Assembly (NCBI RefSeq): GCF_012271785.1 | Contig: NZ_JAAWVT010000001.1 | Span: 1-64,000, forward strand | DNA: 64,000 nucleotides | From: Paeniglutamicibacter terrestris | GTDB lineage: Bacteria > Actinomycetota > Actinomycetes > Actinomycetales > Micrococcaceae | Direction: 5' to 3' | Shown here: in pieces, positions 27,876 through 36,864 of the stretch | How the letters are laid out: each line of letters begins with the position of its first letter | Numbering within the stretch: position 1 is the stretch's first letter | Notes under the pieces: generated by a model | Database searches by the model: none | The model's input: only the letters and a program-made list of their open reading frames with translations | What the model was told of the DNA's origin: nothing | Made by a program: the position numbers and the translations under genes

Positions 27876-28712
27876 TTAGGGCCGTATTTCAACTAACCTT
27901 TGTAAGAAGATCGCCGATTGTTCAGGACCGTAAGGGAGAATCTGCAACTGATAAGCGGTGGGGTCAAAACGTCCGGCCGGCCGTGATGCGATGATCTCCT
28001 GGCCTTCCCGAATGGCAGCAATCATTTCCCGGTGCTGCAAACCCACAAATTCCTTGTCGACCACGTGGCCGTGCCCCGGTACCACCACCGTGTCAGAGGA
28101 ACATTCGGCTTCTAAGGCGCCCAGTAGCGTGGACCAGGCAAAGGGATCCGCATCCTCGAAGTTGGGCGGGCCACCTTGCTCCACCAGATCACCGGTGAAC
28201 AGGATATTGCCGCTACGCACCAACAAGTCCCCGCCGGTGTGCCCTTGGCCCCGCCCAAAAATTTCCAAGGTCACAGAGCCGAGGTCCAAGGTAACACCAG
28301 ATTCGTCAACGATGTTTTTGGGAACCAAAATACGCGAATATTCTCCCTTACCCATCGCCATTTCTGGTTCTAGGAAGCGCACCAGCTGTCGTTCAGCTTC
28401 ACCCCTTTCTCGCAGATGCTCGGCCGCCTCGGCGCTGATGTAGAAATCTTGAACCCCATGGGCGGCGAAATAGCTGTTGCCGAAGGCATGATCACCATGA
28501 GCATGGGTATTGACTACCACTAACGGCAGATCGGTGATCTTGCGGATGGCCTGATAAAGTCCGCCCGCTTCCCGCGGCCCGGAGCCGGTATCGATCACCG
28601 CGGCCCGTTCCTGACCCACCACTAAACCGGAATTCATGTCGAAGCCACGGTTGTGTAGGCGCCAGCACGATGCGGAGATTTGTTCCACCACGGGCATTAG
28701 GTGTTGCGGCAT
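27876..28712 (-). CDS. Metallo-beta-lactamase-fold hydrolase
   Basis: About 278 residues from the ATG at 28712. The zinc motif is HAHGDHAFGNSYFAAHG (the HxHxDH family signature), with later ligands in GRGQGHTGGDLL and VVVPGHGHVVD. The fold hydrolyses thioesters, lactones or similar; the substrate is not predictable. A longer frame to 28793 begins inside the U tract of the preceding terminator and is unlikely; an ATG at 28775 is possible. It probably forms a unit with the MFS gene downstream. Confidence 0.82.
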   Translation of the reverse strand: MPQHLMPVVEQISASCWRLHNRGFDMNSGLVVGQERAAVIDTGSGPREAGGLYQAIRKITDLPLVVVNTHAHGDHAFGNSYFAAHGVQDFYISAEAAEHLRERGEAERQLVRFLEPEMAMGKGEYSRILVPKNIVDESGVTLDLGSVTLEIFGRGQGHTGGDLLVRSGNILFTGDLVEQGGPPNFEDADPFAWSTLLGALEAECSSDTVVVPGHGHVVDKEFVGLQHREMIAAIREGQEIIASRPAGRFDPTAYQLQILPYGPEQSAIFLQRLVEIRP

Positions 28713-28795
28713 GAGAGGTCCCCATCTTTCTTGTGCCGAGTGAAGCGGTGTTACGGCTTTAGACACATTCTGCATGAGAACCCGCCTAAGCAAAA

Positions 28796-28837
28796 ACCAT
28801 CCTTGGGAACCACCGTCGTGGTGCCCAAGGATGGGAT
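28796..28837 (-). terminator. Rho-independent terminator
   Basis: On the minus strand CCATCCTTGGG pairs with CCCAAGGATGG, with an inner ACCAC/GTGGT step, and is followed by TTTTTGC. It ends the small gene at 28861-29061. Confidence 0.85.
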
Positions 28838-28860
28838 GCCGTTGCCCAGCGTTTCGGGTT

Positions 28861-29061
28861 TTAAGGCACGGTGATTTTCACGGTTCCGAAGGGAACTGAT
28901 TCATCTACATAGGCTTGCTCGGAATGCCCTCCGAGGCCGCGAATGTGAACGCCAAATTTTCCCTCCGCAACTGATTCCAGAAAGACTGGCATGACGGAGT
29001 CGACGTGGTATTCGTCTTTGCCTTCAAGATACTGCTCGTATTCAACAGGTAACTTGTTCAT
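28861..29061 (-). CDS. Small hypothetical protein
   Basis: 66 residues from the ATG at 29061 (MNKLPVEYEQYLEGKDEYHV...); a longer 82-residue frame to 29109 is possible. The middle, VMPVFLESVAEGKFGVHIRGLGG, looks like a small folded domain with a Gly-rich turn. There is no signal or membrane segment. The ribosome-binding site is poor. Flanking terminators on both sides suggest a separate small transcript. I do not recognise the family. Confidence 0.5.
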   Translation of the reverse strand: MNKLPVEYEQYLEGKDEYHVDSVMPVFLESVAEGKFGVHIRGLGGHSEQAYVDESVPFGTVKITVP

Positions 29062-29116
29062 GGGTTCAGGATAGAGCCGAAGTTCCACCGATAGAAGGGG
29101 CAGCCGCAAAAGCTAA

Positions 29117-29161
29117 ATGCCCATGGTTCAGCGATCTTCACGATCGCTGAACCACGGGCAT
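29117..29161 (-). terminator. Terminator hairpin after the branched-chain E2 gene
   Basis: ATGCCC-TGGTTCAGCGAT pairs with ATCGCTGAACCA-GGGCAT around a short loop. On the minus strand it is followed by TTAGCTTTTG, so the U tract is broken. It lies 24 bases after the E2 stop. Confidence 0.72.
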
Positions 29162-29184
29162 CGACTCCGGCAGAATTATTGCTT

Positions 29185-30624
29185 TTAGAGATCAGCCAGC
29201 ACCGAAGCAGGATTTTCGATGGCGTCGGCGACAAAGCGTAGGAAGCCAGCGGCCGTACCGCCGTCACAGACTCGGTGGTCGAAGGCCAGCGTCAATTCGG
29301 TCATCTTCCTGACCGCCAGTGCCCCATCAACTACCCATGGCTTATCGAGGATCCGGCCAACACCGAGGATGGCAACCTCCGGATAATTGATGATGGCTGC
29401 CGAGCCGTCCACACCGAAAACACCGTAGTTATTCAGGGTGAAGGTTCCGCTGGTCAGTTCGGCGACGGTGGCCTTACCGGCGCGGGCAACTTCTGTCAGC
29501 CGAGACAGTTCCTTATTCAGTCCACGGGCACTGAGGTCCTGTGCATTACGAATGGACGGAACCATCAGACCCCGGTCGGTTTGCGCTGCGAAACCCAGGT
29601 TGATGCCGTCGAATCCAATAATTTCGGCGTCACCTGCGGCGTTGTGCTCGATCCGAGTATTCAACTCCGGGTATTTGATGAGCCCAGCAATCACAAAACG
29701 GGCAATGAAAGCTAAGAGGCCCGGAGTGTTTTCCGGGTCGCTGGTTTTCATGGCAGAACGCATCTGCAGAAGATTGGTGGCATCAACATCAACCCACACC
29801 GTAGCTTCGGGAATCTCGCTTCGCGAGCGACTCATGGCAGTGGCGATCGCCTTTCGTACCCCGGCGATGGGGGTGCGCGTGGCAACAGGCAGCCCCGAGC
29901 GCGCATCGATTCCGCTCACTGGAGACGCACCGGACGCGATCCCAGAATCCTTAGCCGTAGCGTCCTCTGGCGACGTGTGCTGAGCGGGCGACGATGCAGC
30001 TACAACTGTTGCGGGTGCGGCGGTGGCCGTGGCAGCCTCGATGTCCGAGCGCAGAATGAGGCCATCGGCCCCACTACCGGAGACGTTATTGATGTTTATG
30101 CCGCGGTCCCGAGCCAGCTTTCTGACCAACGGCGAGATGACCAGGGCGGCGCTGCGGACGGAGGACTGAAGCACAGCACCGTTTCCATCCGACGTGGTCA
30201 TGCTGGATCGCGGTCGGCGCTTGCGTTGTGTGGCGGCAAGCCCTTCCGGTGTTCCATAACCGATCAAGACGTTGCCCGAACCCTCGCCTTTAGGAGCGAC
30301 GGCGCCGGCACGTTCTTCCTCGCGGTAGCTTTGCGCCACCTCACGAACCGCCGGAGCGGCAGCGGGGCTCGGCGCGCTGGAGCCAGCTTCGAGGACAGAG
30401 AACAACGGGGCATCTACCAGCATCATTTGGCCCTCGGCTCCGTGAAGCTCGTGGATGGTCCCGGCATAGGGACTGGGCACCTCCACCATCGATTTGGCCG
30501 TTTCGACCTCCGCAACGGGTTGGTCGATTTCGATGGTGTCGCCCTCGGCAACCAGCCAGCGCACCAGTTCGGCCTCGGTGAGGCCCTCGCCTAGGTCCGG
30601 CAGCAAAAAGGTTTTGACGCTCAT
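29185..30624 (-). CDS. bkdC: 2-oxoacid dehydrogenase E2 (dihydrolipoyl acyltransferase)
   Basis: 479 residues from the ATG at 30624, which overlaps the E1beta stop (ATGA). Domain order: lipoyl domain (about 1-75, with the lipoylated Lys in VETAKSMVEVP, K44), a Ser/Ala-rich linker, an E3-binding domain (ISPLVRKLARDRGININNVSGSG), a second linker, and the catalytic domain from about 245. The catalytic domain ends with the active-site DHRVCDGGTAAGFLRF. It is the core of a branched-chain 2-oxoacid (or pyruvate-like) dehydrogenase complex. It forms an operon with the E1alpha and E1beta genes. No E3 gene is present here. Confidence 0.9.
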   Translation of the reverse strand: MSVKTFLLPDLGEGLTEAELVRWLVAEGDTIEIDQPVAEVETAKSMVEVPSPYAGTIHELHGAEGQMMLVDAPLFSVLEAGSSAPSPAAAPAVREVAQSYREEERAGAVAPKGEGSGNVLIGYGTPEGLAATQRKRRPRSSMTTSDGNGAVLQSSVRSAALVISPLVRKLARDRGININNVSGSGADGLILRSDIEAATATAAPATVVAASSPAQHTSPEDATAKDSGIASGASPVSGIDARSGLPVATRTPIAGVRKAIATAMSRSRSEIPEATVWVDVDATNLLQMRSAMKTSDPENTPGLLAFIARFVIAGLIKYPELNTRIEHNAAGDAEIIGFDGINLGFAAQTDRGLMVPSIRNAQDLSARGLNKELSRLTEVARAGKATVAELTSGTFTLNNYGVFGVDGSAAIINYPEVAILGVGRILDKPWVVDGALAVRKMTELTLAFDHRVCDGGTAAGFLRFVADAIENPASVLADL

Positions 30625-31721
30625 GCCTTTTCCTCCCATTGCAGTGCATCAACGGCATCCAGAATGCGGTCAACGGATGGCAAATAGTACTTTTCCAATT
30701 TGGGTGCCGGGTACGGGGTATCGAATCCGGTGACGCGCAGTACCGGGGCGGCCAAGGAGTGGAAGCAGCGTTCCTGGATGCGCGCGACAATCTCGCTGGA
30801 GACCGAGGCAAAGCCCGGAGCCTCGGCGATCACGACGGCGCGCCCGGTCTTGCGCACCGACGCGCAGATGGTGGCATCATCCAACGGCACGATGGTGCGC
30901 ACATCAATAACTTCGAGGCTGCGGCCCTCCAGGGCCGCGGCTTCGGCTGCGGCCATGGCGGTGGACACCGAGGGTCCGTAGGCGATCAGGGTGGCGTCGG
31001 TGCCGGTGCGTGCGATGGCGGCCCGTCCCTCGGTGGGAGGCACAGCAGCGGTTTCGTGCGAGATACGCAGCGCCTCCAGGTCGACCTGTTCCTTGGTCCA
31101 GTACAACTTCTTGGGTTCCATGAAGATGACCGGGTCCGGGGAATCGATGGCTTCGCGCAGCATCAGGTAGGCGTCGGCCACCGTGGCCGGGGTGAACACC
31201 TTAAGTCCCGGGGTATGGGCGTAGTAGGACTCGGAGGAGTCGCAGTGGTGCTCCACTCCCCCGATGCCGCCGGCATAGGGGATGCGGATGACCAGGGGTA
31301 AGGGCATCTTGCCCTTGGTGCGGTTGTGCATCTTGGCGACGTGGGAAGCAATCTGCTCGAACGCCGGGTAGGCGAAGGCATCAAATTGCATTTCGATCAC
31401 CGGACGCATGCCGTTCATGGCCATACCAATGGCCATGCCCACGATGCCGGATTCGGCCAGCGGGGTATCAAAGCAGCGATTGGTGCCAAAGCGTTTGGTC
31501 AGGCCGTCGGTGATCCGAAATACTCCACCGAGAATTCCGACGTCCTCGCCGAAGACCAAGACTGAATCCGTCGAGTCCATGGAATCGGCCAGGGCGGTGT
31601 TCAGCGCCTTGGCGAAGGTTACCGGCTGGGTTCCGGTGGTGGCCGTGCGTGCAGCTGCCGCTGCGGTGGCCGCGCTGACATTGCCGTTAGCCGCCGAGGA
31701 TGTCGTTGCTGTGGCGCTCAT
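30621..31721 (-). CDS. bkdB: 2-oxoacid dehydrogenase E1 beta subunit
   Basis: 366-residue transketolase-like beta subunit, with family blocks FGEDVGILGGVFRITDGLTKRFG, TPLAESGIVGMAIGMAMNGMRPVIEMQFDAFAYPAF and IPYAGGIGGVEHHCDSSESYYAHTPGLKV. An N-terminal extension of about 30 Ala/Thr-rich residues precedes the domain. It joins E1alpha in decarboxylating the oxoacid on thiamine diphosphate. Start and stop overlap the neighbouring genes by four bases on both sides. Confidence 0.9.
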   Translation of the reverse strand: MSATATTSSAANGNVSAATAAAAARTATTGTQPVTFAKALNTALADSMDSTDSVLVFGEDVGILGGVFRITDGLTKRFGTNRCFDTPLAESGIVGMAIGMAMNGMRPVIEMQFDAFAYPAFEQIASHVAKMHNRTKGKMPLPLVIRIPYAGGIGGVEHHCDSSESYYAHTPGLKVFTPATVADAYLMLREAIDSPDPVIFMEPKKLYWTKEQVDLEALRISHETAAVPPTEGRAAIARTGTDATLIAYGPSVSTAMAAAEAAALEGRSLEVIDVRTIVPLDDATICASVRKTGRAVVIAEAPGFASVSSEIVARIQERCFHSLAAPVLRVTGFDTPYPAPKLEKYYLPSVDRILDAVDALQWEEKA

Positions 31722-32887
31722 CGGGTCTCCTCTTCGCGGGCGAGTTCGTCGGCAAGCATGGCTGCCTGCTCGGTGAGTTGGGTGGTGGGTGTCGAAAAAA
31801 CGTGCGCAAAGAGATCTGTCGGATCCGGGGTGTTCTCCGAATTCATCCCATCGCGTAGCGTCTGGGCCACTGCCTCGGCGCTTGCGGTGATCCGTGCTTC
31901 GGTGGCATCGGGAAGCAACCCGGCGTCCAAAAGATAGCTGCGCATTCGGGCGACCGGGTCCTTGGCGATCCAGGCTTGGACCTCGGCGTCCTCGCGGTAT
32001 CGGGTGGCATCGTCGGCGTTGGTATGTGCCTGCATGCGGTAGGTATGGGCCTCGACCAGCAGCGGCCCATTACCTTCTCTGGCGAGGCGGACGGCCCGGC
32101 GAAGCACCGCCAACAAGGCGATGAGGTCGTTGCCGTCTACCCGTTCCCCGGCCATTCCGTAGCCGACGGCCTTGTGGGCCAGCGACGGGGCAACTGACTG
32201 CGCGGAGAGCGGTACGGAAATCGCGTACTGGTTGTTCTGTACGAAAAAGATCACCGGCACGTTGAACACCGCAGCAAAGTTCAGCGCCTCGTGGAAGTCG
32301 CCTTCACTCGTGGCTCCGTCGCCGCACATGGCCAGCACCACGGTGTCTTCGCCGCGCAGCTTCGCAGCGTGAGCAACTCCGACCGCGTGCAGCAGCTGGG
32401 TGGTCAACGGCGTCGATTGGATCGAAACCTTGTATTTTTTCGGGTCATAGCCGCTGTGCCAGTCACCACGGAACCCGGCCATGACTTCCATGGGGGCAAC
32501 ACCCTTGGCCATCACGGCCACGGTGTCCCGGTAAGTCGGGAACATCCAGTCGTTCTCCCCCAGACAGAGTGCGGCGGCGACCTGCGCTGCTTCCTGTCCG
32601 TGGCTCGAAGGATAAACAGCCATGCGCCCCTGGCGCACGAGAGCGGAGTTCTGGTCGTTTACGCGACGGCCGATGACAAGTTGTTCATAGGCATCCACCA
32701 GCACCTTGGGACTAGGTAGCGGGTATTCATGGCCCGGTTCAACGCCTTGTTCCCCCGCAGGGTGCAACTTGCCATTGATATCGAGCATGTGAATTTCGGT
32801 GCGGGCGGGCAGCATGTAGTCCTCGGGGGTGATGCCGAATTTGCTGCTCACCTGCTCAATTCCTTCGCGTGGTTCGGTCATCGTCAC
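31718..32887 (-). CDS. bkdA: 2-oxoacid dehydrogenase E1 alpha subunit
   Basis: 389-residue alpha subunit. The thiamine diphosphate motif starts GDGATSEGDFHEALNF (189-) and closes with VQNN (216-219). A GTG start at 32887 has AGAAAGG eight bases upstream; an ATG two codons later is possible. It oxidatively decarboxylates branched-chain 2-oxoacids from valine, leucine and isoleucine, feeding iso/anteiso fatty acid primers. The pyruvate alternative is less likely because a divergent Lrp-type (BkdR-like) regulator is adjacent. Confidence 0.88.
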   Translation of the reverse strand: MTMTEPREGIEQVSSKFGITPEDYMLPARTEIHMLDINGKLHPAGEQGVEPGHEYPLPSPKVLVDAYEQLVIGRRVNDQNSALVRQGRMAVYPSSHGQEAAQVAAALCLGENDWMFPTYRDTVAVMAKGVAPMEVMAGFRGDWHSGYDPKKYKVSIQSTPLTTQLLHAVGVAHAAKLRGEDTVVLAMCGDGATSEGDFHEALNFAAVFNVPVIFFVQNNQYAISVPLSAQSVAPSLAHKAVGYGMAGERVDGNDLIALLAVLRRAVRLAREGNGPLLVEAHTYRMQAHTNADDATRYREDAEVQAWIAKDPVARMRSYLLDAGLLPDATEARITASAEAVAQTLRDGMNSENTPDPTDLFAHVFSTPTTQLTEQAAMLADELAREEETR

Positions 32888-33107
32888 GGTTCACGCCTTT
32901 CTGCGCTATTCACGTCCCGAGGTGGCCTACGCCACATGGTACGTTGATGTCATTTCTTGACTCAAGTATGGGTTTTGGAGCGCAAATGTATCCAGCTTGT
33001 TCGGAAATTCTGGATATCTGCGCATGGGATCGCTACTCTTGAAGACGGATTGAAAATGTGACCGTCGCTACATGATGGTTTTTGGACAAAGCAGAAAGAG
33101 GCATTTG

Positions 33108-33557
33108 ATGGAGACTCCCCCGGTTCGACTCGACGAGGTGGATCGTCGGATCATGGAGGAACTCACCAAGGACGGTCGACAGTCGGTAACCACCGTCGCG
33201 CAAAAGGTCCACGTTTCCCGAGCTCACGCCTATTCACGCATCAATCGGCTCCAGGATGAGGGTGTCATCACTCGCTATACGGCCGTCATTGATCCGCTGC
33301 GCGCGGGGCTTCGCGCCAGCGCCTACGTCACATTAAAGTTGCGCCAGCATTCTTGGCGAGAGATGCGTGAACGACTTTCAGCGATGCCGGAGGTGCACCA
33401 CATTGGTTTGGTCGGCGGGAACTTCGATGTGATTTTGCTGGTGCGCGCTCGGGACAACGTTGACTTGCGTCGCGTCATCTTCGACCAGCTCCAATCCATG
33501 CCGGGTGTGCTCGACACGCAAACCTTCCTGATTTTCGAGGACGTTGATACCCGCTAG
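33108..33557 (+). CDS. Lrp/AsnC-family regulator (BkdR-like)
   Basis: 149 residues from the ATG at 33108, which has AAAGAGG nicely spaced; an upstream ATG at 33072 would add 12 residues. The N-terminal HTH is LDEVDRRIMEELTKDGRQSVTTVAQKVHVSRAHAYSRINRLQDEG, followed by the RAM ligand domain (YVTLKLRQHSWREMRERLSAMPEVHHIGLVGGNFDVILLVRARD). It is divergent from the oxoacid dehydrogenase operon, the usual place for BkdR, which senses branched-chain amino acids. Control of that operon is inferred. Confidence 0.88.
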   Translation: METPPVRLDEVDRRIMEELTKDGRQSVTTVAQKVHVSRAHAYSRINRLQDEGVITRYTAVIDPLRAGLRASAYVTLKLRQHSWREMRERLSAMPEVHHIGLVGGNFDVILLVRARDNVDLRRVIFDQLQSMPGVLDTQTFLIFEDVDTR

Positions 33558-33654
33558 TCTGTCCGAGATAACACGTAAGCGCCGCGTTCAATACTGAGAT
33601 GGTGCGGGCAATCGCCATTAGGCGATCTCGCAACTTCCCGCCAAGGAGTACTTA

Positions 33655-34593
33655 ATGTCCAGTCTTGCCAGCCGATTAATACCGCCACTATTGACGGTTC
33701 TCGGCTACCGTCGCCATTACATCAGCGTGCAGAATACCTCGAAGCTCGTTGCCGATCGCCAGTTGCGTCCGCAACCCTACGGTCCACCACGGCGTGCCCT
33801 GAAAGGCGTGTCCATTACGGTGGACCATGACCGCGGATGGCCCATTTACAGTGTGGATCCTGCCGAAACCTCTCCACAACAACACATTGTTTATGTCCAC
33901 GGCGGCGCATGGATCAACCAAATTGCCCCTCAGCATTGGCAGCTTGTCGCCGAGCTGTCCACTGCCACCAGCTCGCAGATACTGGTCCCCATCTATCCGT
34001 TGGCACCCCAAGGAACAGCAGCGAGTGTTGTCCCCCGGATCGCGGAACTACTTCGCAGCCTCTGCGAAAAACACGGCGCGAACAACGTCTCAGTGGTGGG
34101 CGACTCCGCAGGCGGCCAAATCGCGCTTTCAGCGGCCCTGCTACTTCGAGATGAGCAGGTGGCTCTGGCCCACACCGTGCTGATCGCTCCCGCGCTGGAT
34201 CTGAGCCTGAGCAATCCGGAGATTGACACTGTGGAACCACTTGATCCATGGCTGGCCCGGCCCGGTCTGCACACGGCGGTGGATCTTTGGCGTGATGGAC
34301 TCTCATTGACGAACCCAATAGTCAGCCCGCTCTGCGGAGACCTGTCGGGGCTTGGCCCCCTCAGTGTATTCGTCGGTACCCGAGACATCACCAACCCGGA
34401 CGCCAAGCTTCTGATCGCTAAGGCCCGTGCCGCCGGGGTGCCCACAGAATTTCATGAGGCACTGAATATGGTCCATGTCTACCCGCTGCTGCCGATCCCG
34501 GAGGGAAGGCACGCCAGAGGAAGAATGGCAGCCCTGCTGCGCGGCGAGCCACAAGCCGAAGCGACAGCCGAACGACCAAAATCCATCAGGTAG
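33655..34593 (+). CDS. Alpha/beta hydrolase, HSL-type esterase
   Basis: 312-residue serine esterase. The oxyanion motif is VHGGAWIN (81-88), the nucleophile Ser is in VVGDSAGGQI (S151), the acid is in VGTRDITNPDAKLL, and the His is in MVHVYPLLP. The C-terminus is charged (RGEPQAEATAERPKSIR). No secretion signal is seen. The ATG has CAAGGAG upstream. Its substrate is unknown. The MFS gene starts 43 bases downstream on the same strand. Confidence 0.85.
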   Translation: MSSLASRLIPPLLTVLGYRRHYISVQNTSKLVADRQLRPQPYGPPRRALKGVSITVDHDRGWPIYSVDPAETSPQQHIVYVHGGAWINQIAPQHWQLVAELSTATSSQILVPIYPLAPQGTAASVVPRIAELLRSLCEKHGANNVSVVGDSAGGQIALSAALLLRDEQVALAHTVLIAPALDLSLSNPEIDTVEPLDPWLARPGLHTAVDLWRDGLSLTNPIVSPLCGDLSGLGPLSVFVGTRDITNPDAKLLIAKARAAGVPTEFHEALNMVHVYPLLPIPEGRHARGRMAALLRGEPQAEATAERPKSIR

Positions 34594-34635
34594 CATCGGG
34601 AAGACCGTATTCAAGCCCACTAAAGATCGGTTGCC

Positions 34636-35913
34636 ATGAGCCAGCAACAGGACCCGGCGCTGGAGAGCGTCGCGCCGGCCCGCCTGCGTAGCCGACCGGG
34701 CTTTGGAACCCTCCTAGTGTCGGTGGCCTTTGGCGCCGTCGCGTCTGGTGTCCTAAACGTTGCCAATGATCTGGTGGCAATTTACGCCTTGGGTGCCAAC
34801 GCGACCCAGATCGGGATCCTCAACGCCTCCGAATCGGTGGCATTCCTGTTTCTGGCGATTCCTGCAGGAATCATGCTCGATCGGGTTAACCGCATCAAGA
34901 CCATGATGTGGGCCCAGTTGGCTGGCGGGCTGGCCATATTTTCTATCCCGCTGAGCTGGATGCTGGGTGTCTTGAGCTATCCGCAGCTGGTCGCCGTCTC
35001 ATTCCTGGTCGGAGTGGCGGGCATGCTGTGGTCCATGGGTGCGGGCGCTGCCATACCGGGACTGGTCGGACGCGAATTGGTGTCGACCGCCTATGCCCGG
35101 AAGGAAACCATCGATACCTCGGTGGGTATCATCGCCCCGGGGCTGGCAGGTGTTCTGGTGGCCATCATGTCGGCACCGTTCACTTTGTTGGTGGCCGGAA
35201 CGGCTAATCTTCTGGCCGCCGCGACCCTACTGTGGGGATTCGGTAAAAAGACCGCGGCCGCGCTTCCCGCACCGGATTCAACACCTCGGATCGGCTTCAA
35301 ACAATCCTTCGCTGAGGGGTTACATTTCACCCTGAAACACCGAACCATTCGTGCGCTCATTTCCTCCTCGGCAATCACCAACATGGGCTTGGCCTTCGGC
35401 TCGGCGGTAGAGACGCTCTACTTCGTGAAGATCTTGGGTTTCACCCCGCAGGTGATTGGGTTGGTCATCTCCACGATTGCCATCGGTGGATTGCTCGGCT
35501 CCTTGATGGTGCCCGCGCTGGTGTCCAAGCTGGGCGAAGTCAGGGTCCTCGCCTTATCGGTAATGACTCTGCCCCTGGCTGTGGCCTTGATTCCGCTGGC
35601 CGGTAGTTTGGTGGGCATCGGCCTCATATTGGTCATCGCCCACTCGGTGCTCTACAACGCGCTGATGGTTAGCTACAACGCGACGGCCTATGGATTGCTG
35701 GCCAGATTCGCCCCGGACGAGATGATGGGACGCCAGCAAGGGTTCCGGCTCGTATTCACCATGGGCCCCGTGCCAGTGCTGGGGATCATTGGCGGGCTGG
35801 CCGGTGATGGGCTTGGCCTGCAACCGGCTATGTGGATCTGGGTAGCACTGACGGCTTTTGCTGCTCTGCCGCTGCTTGCATTGCCGCGCTCCGGCACCCT
35901 CATAAAAGGCTAG
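34636..35913 (+). CDS. MFS transporter
   Basis: 425-residue major facilitator with about eleven or twelve segments and a polar centre (PDSTPRIGFKQSFAEGLHFTLKHRTIRA). The N-half begins PGFGTLLVSVAFGAVASGVLNVANDLVAIYALGANATQIG. The overall pattern is of an exporter of the enterobactin/macrolide type, but the substrate is unknown. It follows the esterase gene closely and may be cotranscribed. Confidence 0.82.
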   Translation: MSQQQDPALESVAPARLRSRPGFGTLLVSVAFGAVASGVLNVANDLVAIYALGANATQIGILNASESVAFLFLAIPAGIMLDRVNRIKTMMWAQLAGGLAIFSIPLSWMLGVLSYPQLVAVSFLVGVAGMLWSMGAGAAIPGLVGRELVSTAYARKETIDTSVGIIAPGLAGVLVAIMSAPFTLLVAGTANLLAAATLLWGFGKKTAAALPAPDSTPRIGFKQSFAEGLHFTLKHRTIRALISSSAITNMGLAFGSAVETLYFVKILGFTPQVIGLVISTIAIGGLLGSLMVPALVSKLGEVRVLALSVMTLPLAVALIPLAGSLVGIGLILVIAHSVLYNALMVSYNATAYGLLARFAPDEMMGRQQGFRLVFTMGPVPVLGIIGGLAGDGLGLQPAMWIWVALTAFAALPLLALPRSGTLIKG

Positions 35914-36000
35914 GCCGGGAATCAAAGACGGTACAGGAACAGTGGCAAGCGCTCGGTGCAGGGTTCATCCACTCTGGAGCGTAGCCTTCAGGACTAGGGC

Positions 36001-36780
36001 TTAGCCCTTGAAGATCGGCTTCCGCTTTTCCTGGAACGCCAAGAATCCCTCGGCGTAGTCATCGGTGGCGCACAGATCGGCCTGTGCCTGATTCTCTTCT
36101 TTCATCGATTCCCACAGGCCCAACCGTTGGTCACGAATCTGGGCGACCAGTTCCTTAGAGACCCGGAAGGCTTCGGTGGCACCGTTGGCTACCTTGGCCA
36201 CGATCCCGCGGGTGCTTTCCAATAATTCTTCTCCGGCCATGGCTCGAGAGAAGAGCCCGGAGGCCACAGCGTCGGCACCGCTGATCAGCTCGGCGGTGTA
36301 GATCAGATCAAGCGTGCGGTGCGTGCCCAGACGCTCGGTGAACAGCCAGTGTCCGCCCGAATCCAGGGTCGCGCCGAGGTTGGCAAAGGGAGAACCGATC
36401 TTGGCGTTCTGTGCCACGTAAACCACGTCGGTGGCGATCGCCAGACCCAGCCCGACACCGAGGCAGGCCCCTTGCACCGCGGCGAAGGTCGGAGCGGGGA
36501 AGGAAGACATCTTCGCCAGCAGCGGCTGCACCTTGCCGCCGAGATAACCCATGACATCATCGTCTGCAGGAACCACCCCCGAGATATCGCGTCCGGCACA
36601 GAAGCCTCGGCCCTCGCCGCGCAGCAGCAGGGCCCGCACCTGACCGGTTTCCACGCCCTCGGCGGCCTCGTCGTAAGCGGCAGCAAGTTCATCAAGCGCG
36701 GCCACGTTCAGCGCATTCATCTTTTCCGGGGCGTTGAGCACGATCTCGGCCACGCCGGCGGTGATGTTCAGTTCAATCAT
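36001..36780 (-). CDS. Enoyl-CoA hydratase/isomerase (phenylacetate pathway, PaaG-like)
   Basis: 259 residues from the ATG at 36780; a longer frame overlaps the paaE terminator and is unlikely. Crotonase-fold motifs are GRGFCAGRDISG and VQGACLGVGLGLAIATDVVYVAQNAKIG, which form the oxyanion hole. It lies just after paaABCDE on the same strand, so it could be the PaaG-type isomerase converting the epoxide of phenylacetyl-CoA to an oxepin, or the PaaF hydratase. The active-site acids typical of either cannot be assigned with confidence. A hairpin separates it from paaE, so it may be expressed at lower level. Confidence 0.82.
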   Translation of the reverse strand: MIELNITAGVAEIVLNAPEKMNALNVAALDELAAAYDEAAEGVETGQVRALLLRGEGRGFCAGRDISGVVPADDDVMGYLGGKVQPLLAKMSSFPAPTFAAVQGACLGVGLGLAIATDVVYVAQNAKIGSPFANLGATLDSGGHWLFTERLGTHRTLDLIYTAELISGADAVASGLFSRAMAGEELLESTRGIVAKVANGATEAFRVSKELVAQIRDQRLGLWESMKEENQAQADLCATDDYAEGFLAFQEKRKPIFKG

Positions 36781-36813
36781 GATGGTGTGTTCACTCCAGT
36801 TGGTGATCCTATG

Positions 36814-36849
36814 CCAAGGATCCACCCGCAGCTGCGGATGGATCCTTGG
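36814..36849 (-). terminator. Hairpin after paaE
   Basis: CCAAGGATCCA pairs with TGGATCCTTGG around a short loop that can pair further (CCGCA/GCGG). No clear U tract follows, so it may be partial or protect the paaE message end. Confidence 0.5.
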
Positions 36850-36864
36850 CCTGGTGTAGCGCGG